Notes: generated by a model from the letters alone, not told the origin. DNA of 64,000 bases from Treponema sp. OMZ 838 (GCF_000775995.1 NZ_CP009227.1:1838296-1902295), one strand, 5' to 3'. Shown: positions 35,037 through 45,259, numbered from the stretch's first letter. Translations and numbers: made by a program.

Positions 35037-36217
35037 AAGAGGGAAAAAACATCATCTTTTTATTGCTCATCTTAGCGATGCTCATTCCTTCGGGGGTGAT
35101 TGTGGCACGGAATCTCAATGTTGACCCTATCAGCACGTCCCTTTCCGAGGATAATGTGCTCAAGGTGCTGTTTATCATCGAACACGACAATGTGCCTATT
35201 TCTACGAATGTTATTGCACACTATTCGCAAACACGGCGCGCGGCAATGTTCGATATCCCTGCGAATATCGGATTGATTTTGCCTCAACTTGGACGTACCG
35301 GCGGTATCGGCTCGCTTTATACGGAAAAGGACGCGGCTGTTTATAAGAAAGAAATTGAAAAACTGACCGGTGTTGACATTCCGTTTTATATTGTGTGTTC
35401 GCTGACCGACTTTATGTATTTAACCGATTTGCTCGGCGGTATTTCGGTTTTTATTCCTTCTTCCGTCGATATCGATTCCGAACAATATGGAAAGATTTTG
35501 CTCCCCTCCGGTTCGGTACTGTTGGACGGCGATAAGGTTCGCGACTATTTGTTGTATGAAGATGAGGCGGATGCCGAAGGTGAGGCGGTAACCCGCAAGC
35601 AAAAAGCGGTATTGGCCTTTCTCCGCAGTTTATATGAGCATCCCGAAATGCTCGAAAAAGAACAGTTTAAGGTGTTCAGCCCGCTGCTGCACAGCAATGT
35701 TACCGGCGGAAATTTAAAACAGCTTTTGGAATACCTTTGCAAAATCGATTCGGAGCGGTTAGTACCTCAGCGTTTAACGGGCGCCGTGCGTATCGTCGAT
35801 TCAAAGGAATTACTCTTTCCGTTCCGCGACGGTCAGCAGATAAAGGAAATTATTGGACAGACGCTTGCCGCGCTTGCTTCAAAAGAAGGTACAACGCTGG
35901 AGCGGGTGTACGCGTTGGAAGTCTTAAACGGCACTGATATTAACGGACTTGCACGAACCGCCTCCGAGCTCTATCAAAGTTTCGGGTATGATGTTATCCG
36001 TGTTGGAAATGCGGCGCAAACGGGAGTGGAGCATACGGTTTTAATCGATAGAATCGGGAACGAGGCGGTAGCAAAGATTGTCGGACAGGTTGTCCGTTGT
36101 GAAAATATCGAATCTGCCCAAATCGGTGATGATCATTCCGGTAGCGAAACGAATGTTGACTTTACGTTGATACTCGGTAAAGATTTTAACGGTTATTCGG
36201 TACGGCAAAAAAAATAG
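35033..36217 (+). CDS. LytR-CpsA-Psr (LCP)-like protein with LytR C-terminal domain
   Basis: The start is TTG at 35033 behind GGGAGG, overlapping the yqeK stop. The 394-residue protein has one N-terminal membrane helix (about 5-25), an LCP-like domain (about 40-220) and a C-terminal LytR_C-like domain with YALEVLNGTDINGLARTASELYQSFGYDVIRVGNA. LCP proteins attach glycopolymers to cell wall in other phyla; the role in spirochetes is unclear. Some conserved LCP Arg positions could not be confirmed by eye. Confidence 0.78.
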   Translation: MKEGKNIIFLLLILAMLIPSGVIVARNLNVDPISTSLSEDNVLKVLFIIEHDNVPISTNVIAHYSQTRRAAMFDIPANIGLILPQLGRTGGIGSLYTEKDAAVYKKEIEKLTGVDIPFYIVCSLTDFMYLTDLLGGISVFIPSSVDIDSEQYGKILLPSGSVLLDGDKVRDYLLYEDEADAEGEAVTRKQKAVLAFLRSLYEHPEMLEKEQFKVFSPLLHSNVTGGNLKQLLEYLCKIDSERLVPQRLTGAVRIVDSKELLFPFRDGQQIKEIIGQTLAALASKEGTTLERVYALEVLNGTDINGLARTASELYQSFGYDVIRVGNAAQTGVEHTVLIDRIGNEAVAKIVGQVVRCENIESAQIGDDHSGSETNVDFTLILGKDFNGYSVRQKK

Positions 36218-36229
36218 AAGAGAGGATAT

Positions 36230-36580
36230 ATGGAAGTTAATTTTGAACAGGCAGCTTTAACATTTGGAACTATTTTGCGTGATCTTAAAGCGGAATCGGT
36301 TGTAGTGCTCGATTTACGAGAGGCGCATATTTGGACGGATTTTTTTGTGATTGCGACTATAGCGAGCGGTAAACAGGCCGGCGGTCTTGAAGGCAAAATT
36401 ATGGAAGCGGCGAAAGAAATGCAGATTGAAGAATACCGGACTATCAGAAAAAGTCCGGATGGCGACGAATGGAAACTGCTCGATTTCGGCTCCATCGTTG
36501 TGCATTTAATGAGTCCTACCGCACGGAAATTCTACGACCTTGAACGCTTGTGGTATGACAGCCCTAATCTGTTAACATAA
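36230..36580 (+). CDS. rsfS: Ribosome silencing factor RsfS
   Basis: This is a 116-residue protein with VVVLDLREAHIWTDFFVIATIASGKQAGGLEG and WKLLDFGSIVVHLMSPTARKFYDLERLW, the DUF143/Iojap landmarks. It binds L14 on the large subunit and blocks subunit joining in starvation. Placement after nadD-yqeK-LCP is common. Confidence 0.95.
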   Translation: MEVNFEQAALTFGTILRDLKAESVVVLDLREAHIWTDFFVIATIASGKQAGGLEGKIMEAAKEMQIEEYRTIRKSPDGDEWKLLDFGSIVVHLMSPTARKFYDLERLWYDSPNLLT

Positions 36581-36649
36581 GGTATAAAGTATCGGCGCTT
36601 CTTAAAAATAAAATCTTGGAATTCCGATAATGATTGCAGGAGTATTGTA

Positions 36650-38107
36650 ATGAAAAAACTCATTTTTATGATATTGACCGCACTGTCGGTACTCATGGCA
36701 CGGACGTATGCGGCTGCGGATACAGCTCCATCAAAAACAACTGCCGATAAAACCGTACCGCAAGTAAAACAGCAAGCGGAACAGGATGCCCAAAAGAGCG
36801 GAATGGAAGAACCGGAAGAGAAAAAACAAGAGCTTGATGAGATTGAAAAAGCCCGGCAAGCATTGCAGTACGGATTGGAATCGGAAATACTTGAGGTAGT
36901 CAATAAGGTTGAGAAGCGTGATTTTGAAACGATGCAGGACGATTTTAACCGCCTGTTTATGGAGACAAAGAGTCCTGCCGTGCGAGAAGGTCTTTTCGGT
37001 TTATACCAAAAATATAAAAACACTCAACTGACGGAAGCTGCGGTTGCAGTATTGGCAGACTATGAAGCCCAACAGCGGACGTTGGTAAAGGCGGTGTTGT
37101 CTTACCTTGCAACGGTAAAACCGGAACTCACTCCCGCCTTAAACGAGGCTCTGCAAAAAATGCTGACTCAAGATACGGCGGAGTATGGTGCGGAAACGGT
37201 TTCCGTATTAGGCGAAATCGGCAGCGATGAAGAGGCTGCCTTTTTAGCAGACTATTTTGATAGCTTGACAATTGACGATGCAAAGCAGGAACTTATTTTA
37301 AAACAGACGATTATGGCTGCGCTCGAAAAGCTGCACAGCGAAGATACCCGTGCGTTTTTATCGGAGCGGGCGCAGGATGAAAACGAAAATATTTACGTTC
37401 GTTCCAGTGCTATTGCCGGACTTGCTCAAATGGGGAATCCCGATATTGTGCCGCTGCTGGCGGAGTTTTTTGAACAACCGGAACCGCAGCTGCGGGAAGC
37501 CGCAATACGGGGTGCCGCCTCTTTCGATACGGATGAAACCCGAAAGCTCATCTTGCAGGGATTTAAAGACAGCTATTATAAGGTTCGGCTCGAATCCTTA
37601 AAAACCGCACAAAAGACAAAGATGGCGGAAGCAGCGCCGTATGTATTATACCGTGCGAAGTATGACCCGACGGATGCGGTTCGCTTTGCAGCGGTAGAAA
37701 CGCTGGCGGTATTGAATACGGCAGAAGGCAATACATGGCTTGCCGAAACATTCCGTGATTCTAAAAAGAGCGAAAAACTGCGAGTTACTATTCTGAGTTC
37801 GGTGTTGAAGCACAATTCTGCGGCGCTTGCAGCTGATTTGGATACGGTGGTGCTGGCAACCGTAACGGATAACAAGCAAAAGAAACTACGGTATGAGTTC
37901 GGTAAGGAAATTGCAAAAATCGAAAATACTGCAACGGCAGAAATTTGCAAAGCTTTTTTACAGAGTGATGATGTATTAACCAAGAGTATCGGGCTTGATA
38001 TGTTTAAGACGAACGCTCCGGCGGATGCCCGTGCCTTAGTGGAAGCTATCGCGCAAGACGAAAAACAAGGTGCACTGCAGCGCCGCGCCCGGCGATTGCT
38101 GGAATAA
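36650..38107 (+). CDS. Exported HEAT-repeat protein
   Basis: This is a 485-residue protein with signal peptide MKKLIFMILTALSVLMARTYA. An acidic/Lys-rich linker follows (about 22-80), then a long array of helical HEAT-like repeats. Examples are YVRSSAIAGLAQMGNPDIVPLLAEFF, LREAAIRGAASFDTDETRKLI and VRFAAVETLAVLNTAEGNTWLAE. Such arrays bind other proteins; here the location would be the periplasm. No enzyme motif is seen. Its RBS is AGGAG, with about 69 bases after rsfS. Confidence 0.8.
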   Translation: MKKLIFMILTALSVLMARTYAAADTAPSKTTADKTVPQVKQQAEQDAQKSGMEEPEEKKQELDEIEKARQALQYGLESEILEVVNKVEKRDFETMQDDFNRLFMETKSPAVREGLFGLYQKYKNTQLTEAAVAVLADYEAQQRTLVKAVLSYLATVKPELTPALNEALQKMLTQDTAEYGAETVSVLGEIGSDEEAAFLADYFDSLTIDDAKQELILKQTIMAALEKLHSEDTRAFLSERAQDENENIYVRSSAIAGLAQMGNPDIVPLLAEFFEQPEPQLREAAIRGAASFDTDETRKLILQGFKDSYYKVRLESLKTAQKTKMAEAAPYVLYRAKYDPTDAVRFAAVETLAVLNTAEGNTWLAETFRDSKKSEKLRVTILSSVLKHNSAALAADLDTVVLATVTDNKQKKLRYEFGKEIAKIENTATAEICKAFLQSDDVLTKSIGLDMFKTNAPADARALVEAIAQDEKQGALQRRARRLLE

Positions 38108-38210
38108 CGGGTAAACGGTATTCTTGCTGCCTTGGTGTACGGCATATCTTGGCAGCATGAGCCTCCCCCGATGAACCTGCTGCCGACATCGATAGGCGGC
38201 AATCTACGGC

Positions 38211-38239
38211 TTGCATAAACTTTTTCTTTATGGTATTCT
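38211..38239 (+). promoter_or_regulatory. Promoter of the rimP-nusA-infB operon
   Basis: TTGCAT (38211-38216), a 17-base spacer and TATTCT (38234-38239). Transcription would start near 38246, upstream of the terminator hairpin at 38277-38301. Confidence 0.5.
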
Positions 38240-38276
38240 CTATATAGAACTTTATTATCCTTATAAATCTAGGCAG

Positions 38277-38301
38277 GAGTCGTTCAAACGGCTCTTTTTT
38301 T
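38277..38301 (+). terminator. Leader terminator (candidate attenuator) before rimP
   Basis: GAGTCG-TTCAAA-CGGCTC with one G-T pair, followed by seven T. It ends 19 bases before the rimP start and lies downstream of the likely promoter, so it would cut off the operon unless read through. Confidence 0.65.
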
Positions 38302-38320
38302 GTTTACGGGAGTTGATGCA

Positions 38321-38770
38321 ATGGAATATGTGCAAAAAGAAACCGTTCCGTATTTTACCGATTATGAACAACTGGTTACCGGTCTTGGATATAAATTGGT
38401 TGATTTACAGATTGTTCATCAAAAAACAATGTGGCTGGTAAAGGCCGTTATCTACAGTAAAAATGGAGTCGGGATAGACGATTGCTCAAAGGTACATCGG
38501 GCGTTATTATCGCGTGCAGAAGTTCTGCTCAATTCTCAAGATATTCAAATGGAAGTAAGCTCTCCGGGGCTTAACAGAGTAATAAAAAATGCAGCGGAAT
38601 TTCAAGCCTTTATCGGAGAAAATATAAAGGTGTTGGAAGTTTCCTGCCCCGATTGGCTTGAGGGTGAATTGCTGGCTGCGGATTCGACGGGTATCTGTTT
38701 AAATATTTCCGGCGGGCAAAGGGATATCCGGTATGCGGATATAAAAAAAGCGAAATTGAATAAGATCTAA
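38321..38770 (+). CDS. rimP: Ribosome maturation factor RimP
   Basis: The start is placed at ATG 38321 behind GGGAG, giving 149 residues. The product has GYKLVDLQIVHQKTMWLVKAVIYSKNGVGIDDCSKVHRAL and EVSSPGLNRVIKNAAEF, the RimP core (SSPG motif). It is needed for 30S assembly. It heads the conserved rimP-nusA-infB-rbfA-truB operon. Confidence 0.92.
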   Translation: MEYVQKETVPYFTDYEQLVTGLGYKLVDLQIVHQKTMWLVKAVIYSKNGVGIDDCSKVHRALLSRAEVLLNSQDIQMEVSSPGLNRVIKNAAEFQAFIGENIKVLEVSCPDWLEGELLAADSTGICLNISGGQRDIRYADIKKAKLNKI

Positions 38771-38779
38771 GGAGTCGTG

Positions 38780-40240
38780 ATGGCTGGGGTAAGTATTGAA
38801 GATGTCCGAAAATTCGCGTTAGAAAAAGAACTGGATGAAGATCTTGCATTTAAAATTGTTGAACAAACATTGAAAGCTGCATACAAAACGGCTTTTAAGA
38901 CCGATGTTAATGCGGTAGTTATTACCGGTGATGATGCAGTAAGCATTTATGCACGTAAAAAGATTGTTGATGATGTTGTGAACCCTGTGCTTGAGGTAGA
39001 TATAGAAGAGGCAACAAAACTTGCGCCTGACTGCGAACTCGGCGATGAACTTCTTTTTGAGCTGGATCCTAAGGATTTTAAGCGCGGCTCAATTCAAGCG
39101 GGTGTGCAGCGCGTGCATCAATCGACGAGAGAAATCCAAAAAGACAGCATTTATTCCGAGTATAAGGCGAAAGAGGGTGAGATTATCATCGGCTATTATC
39201 AACGGAAGAAAAACGATAATATTTATGTCGATCTCGGAAAAGTTGAAGGGCTTTTACCGCGGAAATTTCAACTTCCACAGGAAATATATCATCCGAACGA
39301 TAGAATAAAAGCCCTTATAAAAGAAGTAAAAAAACACCGGCAATCAAATGTGGTACAGCTCATCCTTTCTCGTACCGATCCCGATTTTGTGCGCCGGTTA
39401 ATGGAACTTGAAGTTCCTGAAATTTACGATAATATTGTTGAATTGTACAAAATCGTCCGCGAACCCGGCTACCGGACAAAGGTTGCCGTTATCTCTCATA
39501 GAGAGGATGTGGATCCCGTCGGTGCTTGTGTCGGTCCGAAAGGTACCCGTATTCAGACGATTATTACCGAGTTGGAGGGAGAAAAAATCGATGTGCTTGA
39601 ATATTCGAGCGATCCGGCAGTATTTATTGCCAATGCCCTCTCACCGGCTGAAGTATTGGATGTTGTTATCCTTGATGCGGAAAAGCGTACGGCGCTTGCC
39701 GTTGTCGCGGAAAGTCAGCTTTCAATTGCCATTGGAAAGCAGGGCTTGAATGTTCGGTTGGCCAACCGGCTGGCAGATTGGAGTATCGATGTAAAAACCG
39801 AAAAACAGTTCCAAGAGATGGATATCCATGCCGAAACCCGTAAGGCTGCGGAAGAGCTGTTTAATGATGAGGCTGTTTTACTGACCGAGGTTGAAGGTAT
39901 TGACCCTGATGTGTTAGCGCTCTTGCATGAGAATCATATTGAAACGGTTGAGCAGTTCTTGGATACTTCGCATCAAGAACTCTGTGCGCTTCCCGGTATG
40001 TCGGAAGAAAAAGTTAAGACTCTTGAGGCATTGATCAACGAATCATTTGAGATCGTCAATGAGAATCAGGAACCGGAACAGGAAGCCCAGCCTGAAAATC
40101 AAACAATGTCTGCACCTGCTGAGGATGCGGAAGAAGAAGTATACGAATGTCCCGAATGTGGGGCACCGATTACGATCGATATGACAGTCTGTCCTAACTG
40201 TGGTGTCGGTTTAAGTTTTGAATATGAGGACGAAGAATAG
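38780..40240 (+). CDS. nusA: Transcription factor NusA with C-terminal zinc ribbon
   Basis: The start at ATG 38780 has better spacing from AAGGAG than GTG 38777. The 486-residue protein has the NusA N-terminal domain and an S1 domain (EGEIIIGYYQRKKNDNIYVDLGKVEGLLP). Two KH domains follow (DPVGACVGPKGTRIQTI and SIAIGKQGLNVRLA), and then a helix-hairpin-helix segment (VEQFLDTSHQELCALPGMSEEKVKTLEALI). It ends in an acidic linker and YECPECGAPI...CPNCGVGL, a four-Cys zinc ribbon not usual for NusA. Confidence 0.95.
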   Translation: MAGVSIEDVRKFALEKELDEDLAFKIVEQTLKAAYKTAFKTDVNAVVITGDDAVSIYARKKIVDDVVNPVLEVDIEEATKLAPDCELGDELLFELDPKDFKRGSIQAGVQRVHQSTREIQKDSIYSEYKAKEGEIIIGYYQRKKNDNIYVDLGKVEGLLPRKFQLPQEIYHPNDRIKALIKEVKKHRQSNVVQLILSRTDPDFVRRLMELEVPEIYDNIVELYKIVREPGYRTKVAVISHREDVDPVGACVGPKGTRIQTIITELEGEKIDVLEYSSDPAVFIANALSPAEVLDVVILDAEKRTALAVVAESQLSIAIGKQGLNVRLANRLADWSIDVKTEKQFQEMDIHAETRKAAEELFNDEAVLLTEVEGIDPDVLALLHENHIETVEQFLDTSHQELCALPGMSEEKVKTLEALINESFEIVNENQEPEQEAQPENQTMSAPAEDAEEEVYECPECGAPITIDMTVCPNCGVGLSFEYEDEE

Positions 40241-40247
40241 GAGTTGT

Positions 40248-42977
40248 ATGGCAGAAGGTATCGAAAATACTCAGGAACAAAAAGTTATTCTCAAAAAGGC
40301 AAAGCCCGATTCTGCATCGGTAGCGGCAGCCCAGCCTCAAGTACAGCAGGCCGTAGAACAGAAACCGGTACGGACAATAAAACGTAAACTGAAACCGGTA
40401 GCGCATCCTACGGCGAACGCAGCTCCAGCCGGCGCAGCAGGAAATCGTCCTGCCGGCGAGCAGAAGCGGCGTCCTGTTGTATCTTCAACTCCTGCGGATT
40501 CTTCCCCTCAGGTGAAAAAAACACCGGAGCATTCGGCGCAGCCGTCGGAACGAAAAAGTTCTGCTTATACGCAGGGGGAAGAAAACCGCCGCGTACAAAA
40601 GCATAGCGGCGAACGCACGGAACGCTATGATAGGAATCGATCTGAAAAGCCGATGCGGAGAGAAAATACCGAAACTCAATCTCAAACTCAACAGACACAA
40701 TCGCAATCGGATAATAAGAATCAAATCCGTTCACTGGATTTAAGCAGCAAACGGCCAGACCGCCGTGCGGGAAACCTTGCGGGTGGATCCAAGCCGATGA
40801 ACCGGTTCGGTAACCAAGGTAACCGGCATAATAAGCCCGGCTTTACCGGCGGACAGGGACGAACCCAGCAGCAACAGGATGGACGCGGCGATCAGAACAA
40901 CCGCGGAGGACGTCCGGGCGGCTATTCATCGGATAGACCGCGGACAGGCGGCTTTAATAAGCCCGGTTTCCAAGGCGGACAGAATAGAGGTGGTGCCGGC
41001 GGTCGTCCGATGTCAAGCCCGATGCCGCTTGAAACCAATAAGCAGAATACCAAAAAGGCGTTTAAGGGCAAAAAGACTTATTCACGAAAGGATCAGGAAA
41101 GCGAGTTCTTTGAAGAGAAACTGCTGCAGCAGAAGAAAAAGGCTAAAGAAAAGGTAAGCGCCGTTCCTAAGAGCATCGAGATGATGGAATCCATTTCCGT
41201 TGCAGAATTAGCTCGAAAGATGAACCTCAAAGCATCGGAGCTTATCGGTAAATTGATGGAAATGGGCATGATGGTAACGATGAATCAATCCATCGATGCG
41301 GATACTGCAACCATCCTTGCTTCGGAATATGAGTGTGATGTTAAAATCGTCAGCCTCTATGATGAAACCATTATCGAAACTGTCAACGATGAAGATGCAG
41401 AGTTGCTTACCCGGCCGCCGGTTGTTACCATCATGGGACATGTTGACCACGGTAAAACCAAGACGCTTGATGCTATCCGCAGTACCAATGTTACCGCCCA
41501 TGAGTTCGGCGGTATTACCCAGCATATCGGCGCCTATATGGTATCTACCCCCAAGGGAAATATCACCTTCCTTGATACGCCCGGCCACGAAGCATTTACA
41601 ATGATGCGCGCGCGCGGCGCCGAGGTTACCGATATTGTCGTATTGGTAGTTGCGGCCGATGACGGTGTTATGCCTCAGACGATTGAAGCGCTGAACCACG
41701 CGAAGGATGCAAAGGTTCCGATAATCGTTGCAATCAATAAAATCGATAAGCCGGAAGCAAACCCCGATAAAATAAAAACCCGCCTCGGTGAACTCGGTCT
41801 TGTTGCCGAAGAATGGGGTGGAGACACGATATACGTTCCCATTTCAGCCTTGCAGAAAAAAGGTATCGATGACCTGCTCGATGCAATCCTGTTACAAGCG
41901 GAAGTATTGGAACTGAAGGCAAACTATAGCTGCCGTGCGGAAGGAAAGGTTGTTGAATCTAAGATCGATCACGGACGCGGCGTTGTCGCAACGATTATCG
42001 TACAGCGTGGAACCCTCCGAACGGGCGATCCCTATGTCGCAGGTGTTTATTCCGGACGTGTTCGTGCTATCTTTAACGACAAAGGTGAAAAGATCGACGA
42101 AGCAACGCCGAGTATGCCGGTAGAGATTTTAGGACTTGAAGGAATGCCGAATGCGGGCGATCCCTTCCAAGTAACCGAATCCGAACGCATGGCTCGCCAA
42201 ATTTCGTTAAAACGGCAAGAACTCAAGCGGTTTGAAGATTCACGTAATGTGAAGAAGGTAACGCTCGATAACCTGTATGAAACGATCACCGATGGTGAAG
42301 TCCTTGAACTCAAAGTAATTATTAAGGGCGACGTACAGGGATCGGTAGAAGCCTTGAAGCAATCGCTTGAAAAACTGTCTACAAAAGAAATACGCTTGAA
42401 TGTTATCCATGCGTCTGCCGGTGCTATCAATGACTCCGATGTTATGCTCGCTGCAGCGGATTCCAATGCAATCATTATCGGCTTTAATGTTCGTCCCACA
42501 TCGCAGGCAAAGGCGCTTGCCGAACAGGAAAAGGTCGATATTCGTAAGTATAATGTTATCTATAAAGCCGTTGAAGAAATTCAGCAGGCTATGGAAGGAA
42601 TGCTCAGCCCCGACATTAAAGAGAACGTTATCGGTATGGCTGAAATCCGCAGCGTCATTAAAGTACCTAAGATTGGCAATATCGCCGGTTCATATATACT
42701 TGAAGGTACGGTAAAACGGAGCAGTACGGTTCACCTTATCCGCGACGGCATTGTGGTGTTCTCCGGTAAGCTTGCGTCCTTGCGCCGATTTAAGGATGAT
42801 GTCAAGGAAGTGGCTGCAGGTTACGAATGCGGTATTGCGCTCGAGAACTTCAACGATATAAAGGTCGGCGACCAGCTGGAGATTATCGAAACCGTCGAGG
42901 TTGCCCGTAAGCTGACTGATACACAGCATTATGAAGCCCCCGAAGCTCATACCGGTAACGGAGAAGCAGCTGAATGA
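40248..42977 (+). CDS. infB: Translation initiation factor IF-2
   Basis: The start at ATG 40248 follows AGGAG, giving 909 residues; a longer frame from 40218 reads through the nusA end. The first about 290 residues are disordered and rich in Gly, Arg, Gln and Asn (RGG-like). Then come IF2N ([25 protein letters not shown]), the G domain ([27 protein letters not shown]) and C-terminal domains ending in the tRNA-binding barrel. It positions initiator tRNA on the 30S subunit. Confidence 0.96.
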   Translation: MAEGIENTQEQKVILKKAKPDSASVAAAQPQVQQAVEQKPVRTIKRKLKPVAHPTANAAPAGAAGNRPAGEQKRRPVVSSTPADSSPQVKKTPEHSAQPSERKSSAYTQGEENRRVQKHSGERTERYDRNRSEKPMRRENTETQSQTQQTQSQSDNKNQIRSLDLSSKRPDRRAGNLAGGSKPMNRFGNQGNRHNKPGFTGGQGRTQQQQDGRGDQNNRGGRPGGYSSDRPRTGGFNKPGFQGGQNRGGAGGRPMSSPMPLETNKQNTKKAFKGKKTYSRKDQESEFFEEKLLQQKKKAKEKVSAVPKSIEMMESISVAELARKMNLKASELIGKLMEMGMMVTMNQSIDADTATILASEYECDVKIVSLYDETIIETVNDEDAELLTRPPVVTIMGHVDHGKTKTLDAIRSTNVTAHEFGGITQHIGAYMVSTPKGNITFLDTPGHEAFTMMRARGAEVTDIVVLVVAADDGVMPQTIEALNHAKDAKVPIIVAINKIDKPEANPDKIKTRLGELGLVAEEWGGDTIYVPISALQKKGIDDLLDAILLQAEVLELKANYSCRAEGKVVESKIDHGRGVVATIIVQRGTLRTGDPYVAGVYSGRVRAIFNDKGEKIDEATPSMPVEILGLEGMPNAGDPFQVTESERMARQISLKRQELKRFEDSRNVKKVTLDNLYETITDGEVLELKVIIKGDVQGSVEALKQSLEKLSTKEIRLNVIHASAGAINDSDVMLAAADSNAIIIGFNVRPTSQAKALAEQEKVDIRKYNVIYKAVEEIQQAMEGMLSPDIKENVIGMAEIRSVIKVPKIGNIAGSYILEGTVKRSSTVHLIRDGIVVFSGKLASLRRFKDDVKEVAAGYECGIALENFNDIKVGDQLEIIETVEVARKLTDTQHYEAPEAHTGNGEAAE

Positions 42978-43351
42978 GTGAGTTCCGTTTGGATAAACTC
43001 GCGGAGCAAATCCGCGAGGAAATTTCTCAGTTGATTTTTTCAGGGAAGATAAAAGATCCGCGCGTTTCCAACTTTCTTTCGATAAACAGAGTAGAAGTGT
43101 CCGGCGACCTTGCGTACGCAAAGGTGTATGTTTCCAGCTTTATGGATACGCATAAGACAAAGCAGGGCGTTCGGGGTTTGGAAAACGCGGCGGGATTTAT
43201 CCGCACAAGCTTGGCAAAAAAGCTGCATATCCATCAGTGTCCTCAGTTTACCTTTATCTATGACGAAAGTATCGAAGAGGGCTTTAATATGGTGAAAAAA
43301 CTTGAAGCCTTAGAAGCCGCCTCGGATTCCGGGAACAATGCCCAAAAGTGA
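42974..43351 (+). CDS. rbfA: Ribosome-binding factor A
   Basis: This is a 125-residue protein with FRLDKLAEQIREEISQLI at the start and DPRVSNFLSINRVEVSGDLAYAKVYVS in the middle, the RbfA KH-like fold. It aids 16S rRNA 5' end maturation in the cold. Its ATG overlaps the infB stop by four bases, and its end overlaps truB by 14 bases. Confidence 0.95.
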   Translation: MSEFRLDKLAEQIREEISQLIFSGKIKDPRVSNFLSINRVEVSGDLAYAKVYVSSFMDTHKTKQGVRGLENAAGFIRTSLAKKLHIHQCPQFTFIYDESIEEGFNMVKKLEALEAASDSGNNAQK

Positions 43352-44366
43352 ACCCCAATTTATTATCCCTTTTGCAAAACCGTCCGGTATAACCAGCTTT
43401 ACCTCTCTTTGGCAGGTAAAACATGCGCTCGGTACTAAAAAAGTGGGGCATACCGGTACGCTCGACAGCTTTGCTGACGGTTTACTTGTATTGCTTTCCG
43501 GGAAACTGACCAAACTTGTACCGTATATCACGGATTTTGATAAAACCTATCGCGTGCTGTTCTATTTCGGGAAGGAAACCGATACGCTCGATCCCGAAGG
43601 CACCGTCATCGCCGAAAAGCCGCTTCCGGTGTATGCCGACTTCGTTGCGGCGATCAAGCAGCTGACCGGAACCATCGAGCAAGTGCCGCCTGTTTATTCG
43701 GCGGTAAAGCAGGCGGGGGAGCGGCTTTCCGATAAAATACGGCGCGGAGAAACGGTAACCGTACCGCCTCGAACCGTTACCATCTATAATATCGATATCG
43801 AAGAAATTTTTTATGCACCGAAAGTTGATACGGATGCCGAAAAATCCGAAGCAGGCGCAGCTCAAAAAGTGCTGGGCGCGGTGCTGTGTGTGCGCTGCTC
43901 CAAGGGAACGTATATCCGTTCATTGGTGCGGGATATTGCCCATCGATGCGGTTCTGCCGCGTATGTCTATGCGCTCCGCAGAACGGCAGTTGGGCCATTT
44001 ACCCTTGAACAGGCGGCCTGTTTTTCGGCGCTGCAGCCTTTCGGAAGCGCTGCAGTGAGTACGGAAGGTGCACCGTATTCGGTTACCGAAGAAGAGATAA
44101 AACGGGCGGCGCTGCCTTTAAATGAAGAAATCGCCGGTGCCATGCATTTTCAAATAGCGGTGCTTCAAGAGAAATATTATGCTGCGTTTATGAATGGAAA
44201 GCCCATCAACGGGCACTGGTTTACAGGTACGCAACCGCTTTCTGACGGCGGAACTATCGCGGTGTTTTACGAAAAACGTTGTGTAGGTCTGATCATAAAA
44301 AACGGTAACCGGTTTCATTATCAAATAGTATTTAACAGGGGTACTGTAAACGCATCAGATGCGTAA
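43338..44366 (+). CDS. truB: tRNA pseudouridine-55 synthase
   Basis: This is a 342-residue protein with KKVGHTGTLDSFADGLLVLL (catalytic Asp), FDKTYRVLFYFGKETDTLDPEG and RCSKGTYIRSLVRDIAHRCG. It makes pseudouridine 55 in the T loop of tRNA. An insert near residues 158-175 (YAPKVDTDAEKSEAGAAQ) is absent from shorter TruB proteins. Confidence 0.95.
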   Translation: MPKSEPQFIIPFAKPSGITSFTSLWQVKHALGTKKVGHTGTLDSFADGLLVLLSGKLTKLVPYITDFDKTYRVLFYFGKETDTLDPEGTVIAEKPLPVYADFVAAIKQLTGTIEQVPPVYSAVKQAGERLSDKIRRGETVTVPPRTVTIYNIDIEEIFYAPKVDTDAEKSEAGAAQKVLGAVLCVRCSKGTYIRSLVRDIAHRCGSAAYVYALRRTAVGPFTLEQAACFSALQPFGSAAVSTEGAPYSVTEEEIKRAALPLNEEIAGAMHFQIAVLQEKYYAAFMNGKPINGHWFTGTQPLSDGGTIAVFYEKRCVGLIIKNGNRFHYQIVFNRGTVNASDA

Positions 44367-44431
44367 ATTGATTTGTGCAGCGTATATTACAAAGAATCTG
44401 AGGCGTTTGCCCTGATAGGCTGGCTGGAGTG

Positions 44432-45256
44432 ATGAAGATTATCTATTGGGATGATTTAATAAAAGGAAAAAACTTGTATCCGCAAGGTTCCGCTATTTCG
44501 ATAGGTGGGTTTGACGGGCCTCACCGCGGGCACGAGCGTATCTTGTCGGCGGTGTTAAAGGCTGCACGACATAAGGGCATTCCCGCTGGAATCATCACTT
44601 TTTTCCGGTCTCCTCGGTCGGTTAAGGCGGGAAATACTTATGCAGGCGATGTTTCTACACTGGAAATGCGACTGCAAAAATTTGCCGAGCAAGGATTTAG
44701 CTTTACGGTGCTGATTGACTTTTCCGCTGATTTCGCTAAAATAAAAGGTACTGTTTTTTTTGACATACTAATAAAAACTATCTGCATAAAATATCTTGCC
44801 GTTGGCAGTGATTTTACCTGCGGGTATCGCCACGATACGGGAGTAGGGGACTTACAGCGCCTTGCTCGTGAAAGGGGCTTTTGTTTTGATTCCATTGAAC
44901 AGCTTTATTCGGCACGGCAGGTGCGTATCAGCTCAAGCGCAATACGGCAGGCTGTTGAACAAGCTGATTTCACCCTTGCAAAAGACCTTCTCGGGTATCC
45001 TTTTTTCTTAGATGTCGAAAAAATAGTCCAGCGGAGAGAGAACACTGTATGGTCTATCGAAAAGTCGGCTGTAACACAGATTCTCCCACAGAGCGGACAG
45101 TATTCAGCCTGCGCGTATTTACGGTCGGGGGTGATTATTCCCGTACAGGTGAAAGTTACGGATACTTTGCTTGAAGTTTCCGGAGAGACCGCAGCGCCGG
45201 TTCCGTTTGCCGCGGAAACATTAATACATAAATTGGAATTTATACGGAAGGAGTAA
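44432..45256 (+). CDS. ribF: FAD synthetase RibF, riboflavin kinase domain degenerate or absent
   Basis: Starting at ATG 44432 (GTG 44429 is an alternative), the protein is 274 residues. The N-terminal FMN adenylyltransferase domain is intact: SIGGFDGPHRGH, FFRSPRS, VGSDFTCGYRHDTGVGDL and RISSSAIRQAV. The kinase domain is expected to carry GRxLGFPTAN after about residue 180. Here that region reads GYPFFLDVEKIVQRRENTVWSIEKSA without the motif. It probably only adenylylates FMN. Operon position after truB is standard. Confidence 0.85.
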   Translation: MKIIYWDDLIKGKNLYPQGSAISIGGFDGPHRGHERILSAVLKAARHKGIPAGIITFFRSPRSVKAGNTYAGDVSTLEMRLQKFAEQGFSFTVLIDFSADFAKIKGTVFFDILIKTICIKYLAVGSDFTCGYRHDTGVGDLQRLARERGFCFDSIEQLYSARQVRISSSAIRQAVEQADFTLAKDLLGYPFFLDVEKIVQRRENTVWSIEKSAVTQILPQSGQYSACAYLRSGVIIPVQVKVTDTLLEVSGETAAPVPFAAETLIHKLEFIRKE

Positions 45257-45259
45257 GAA

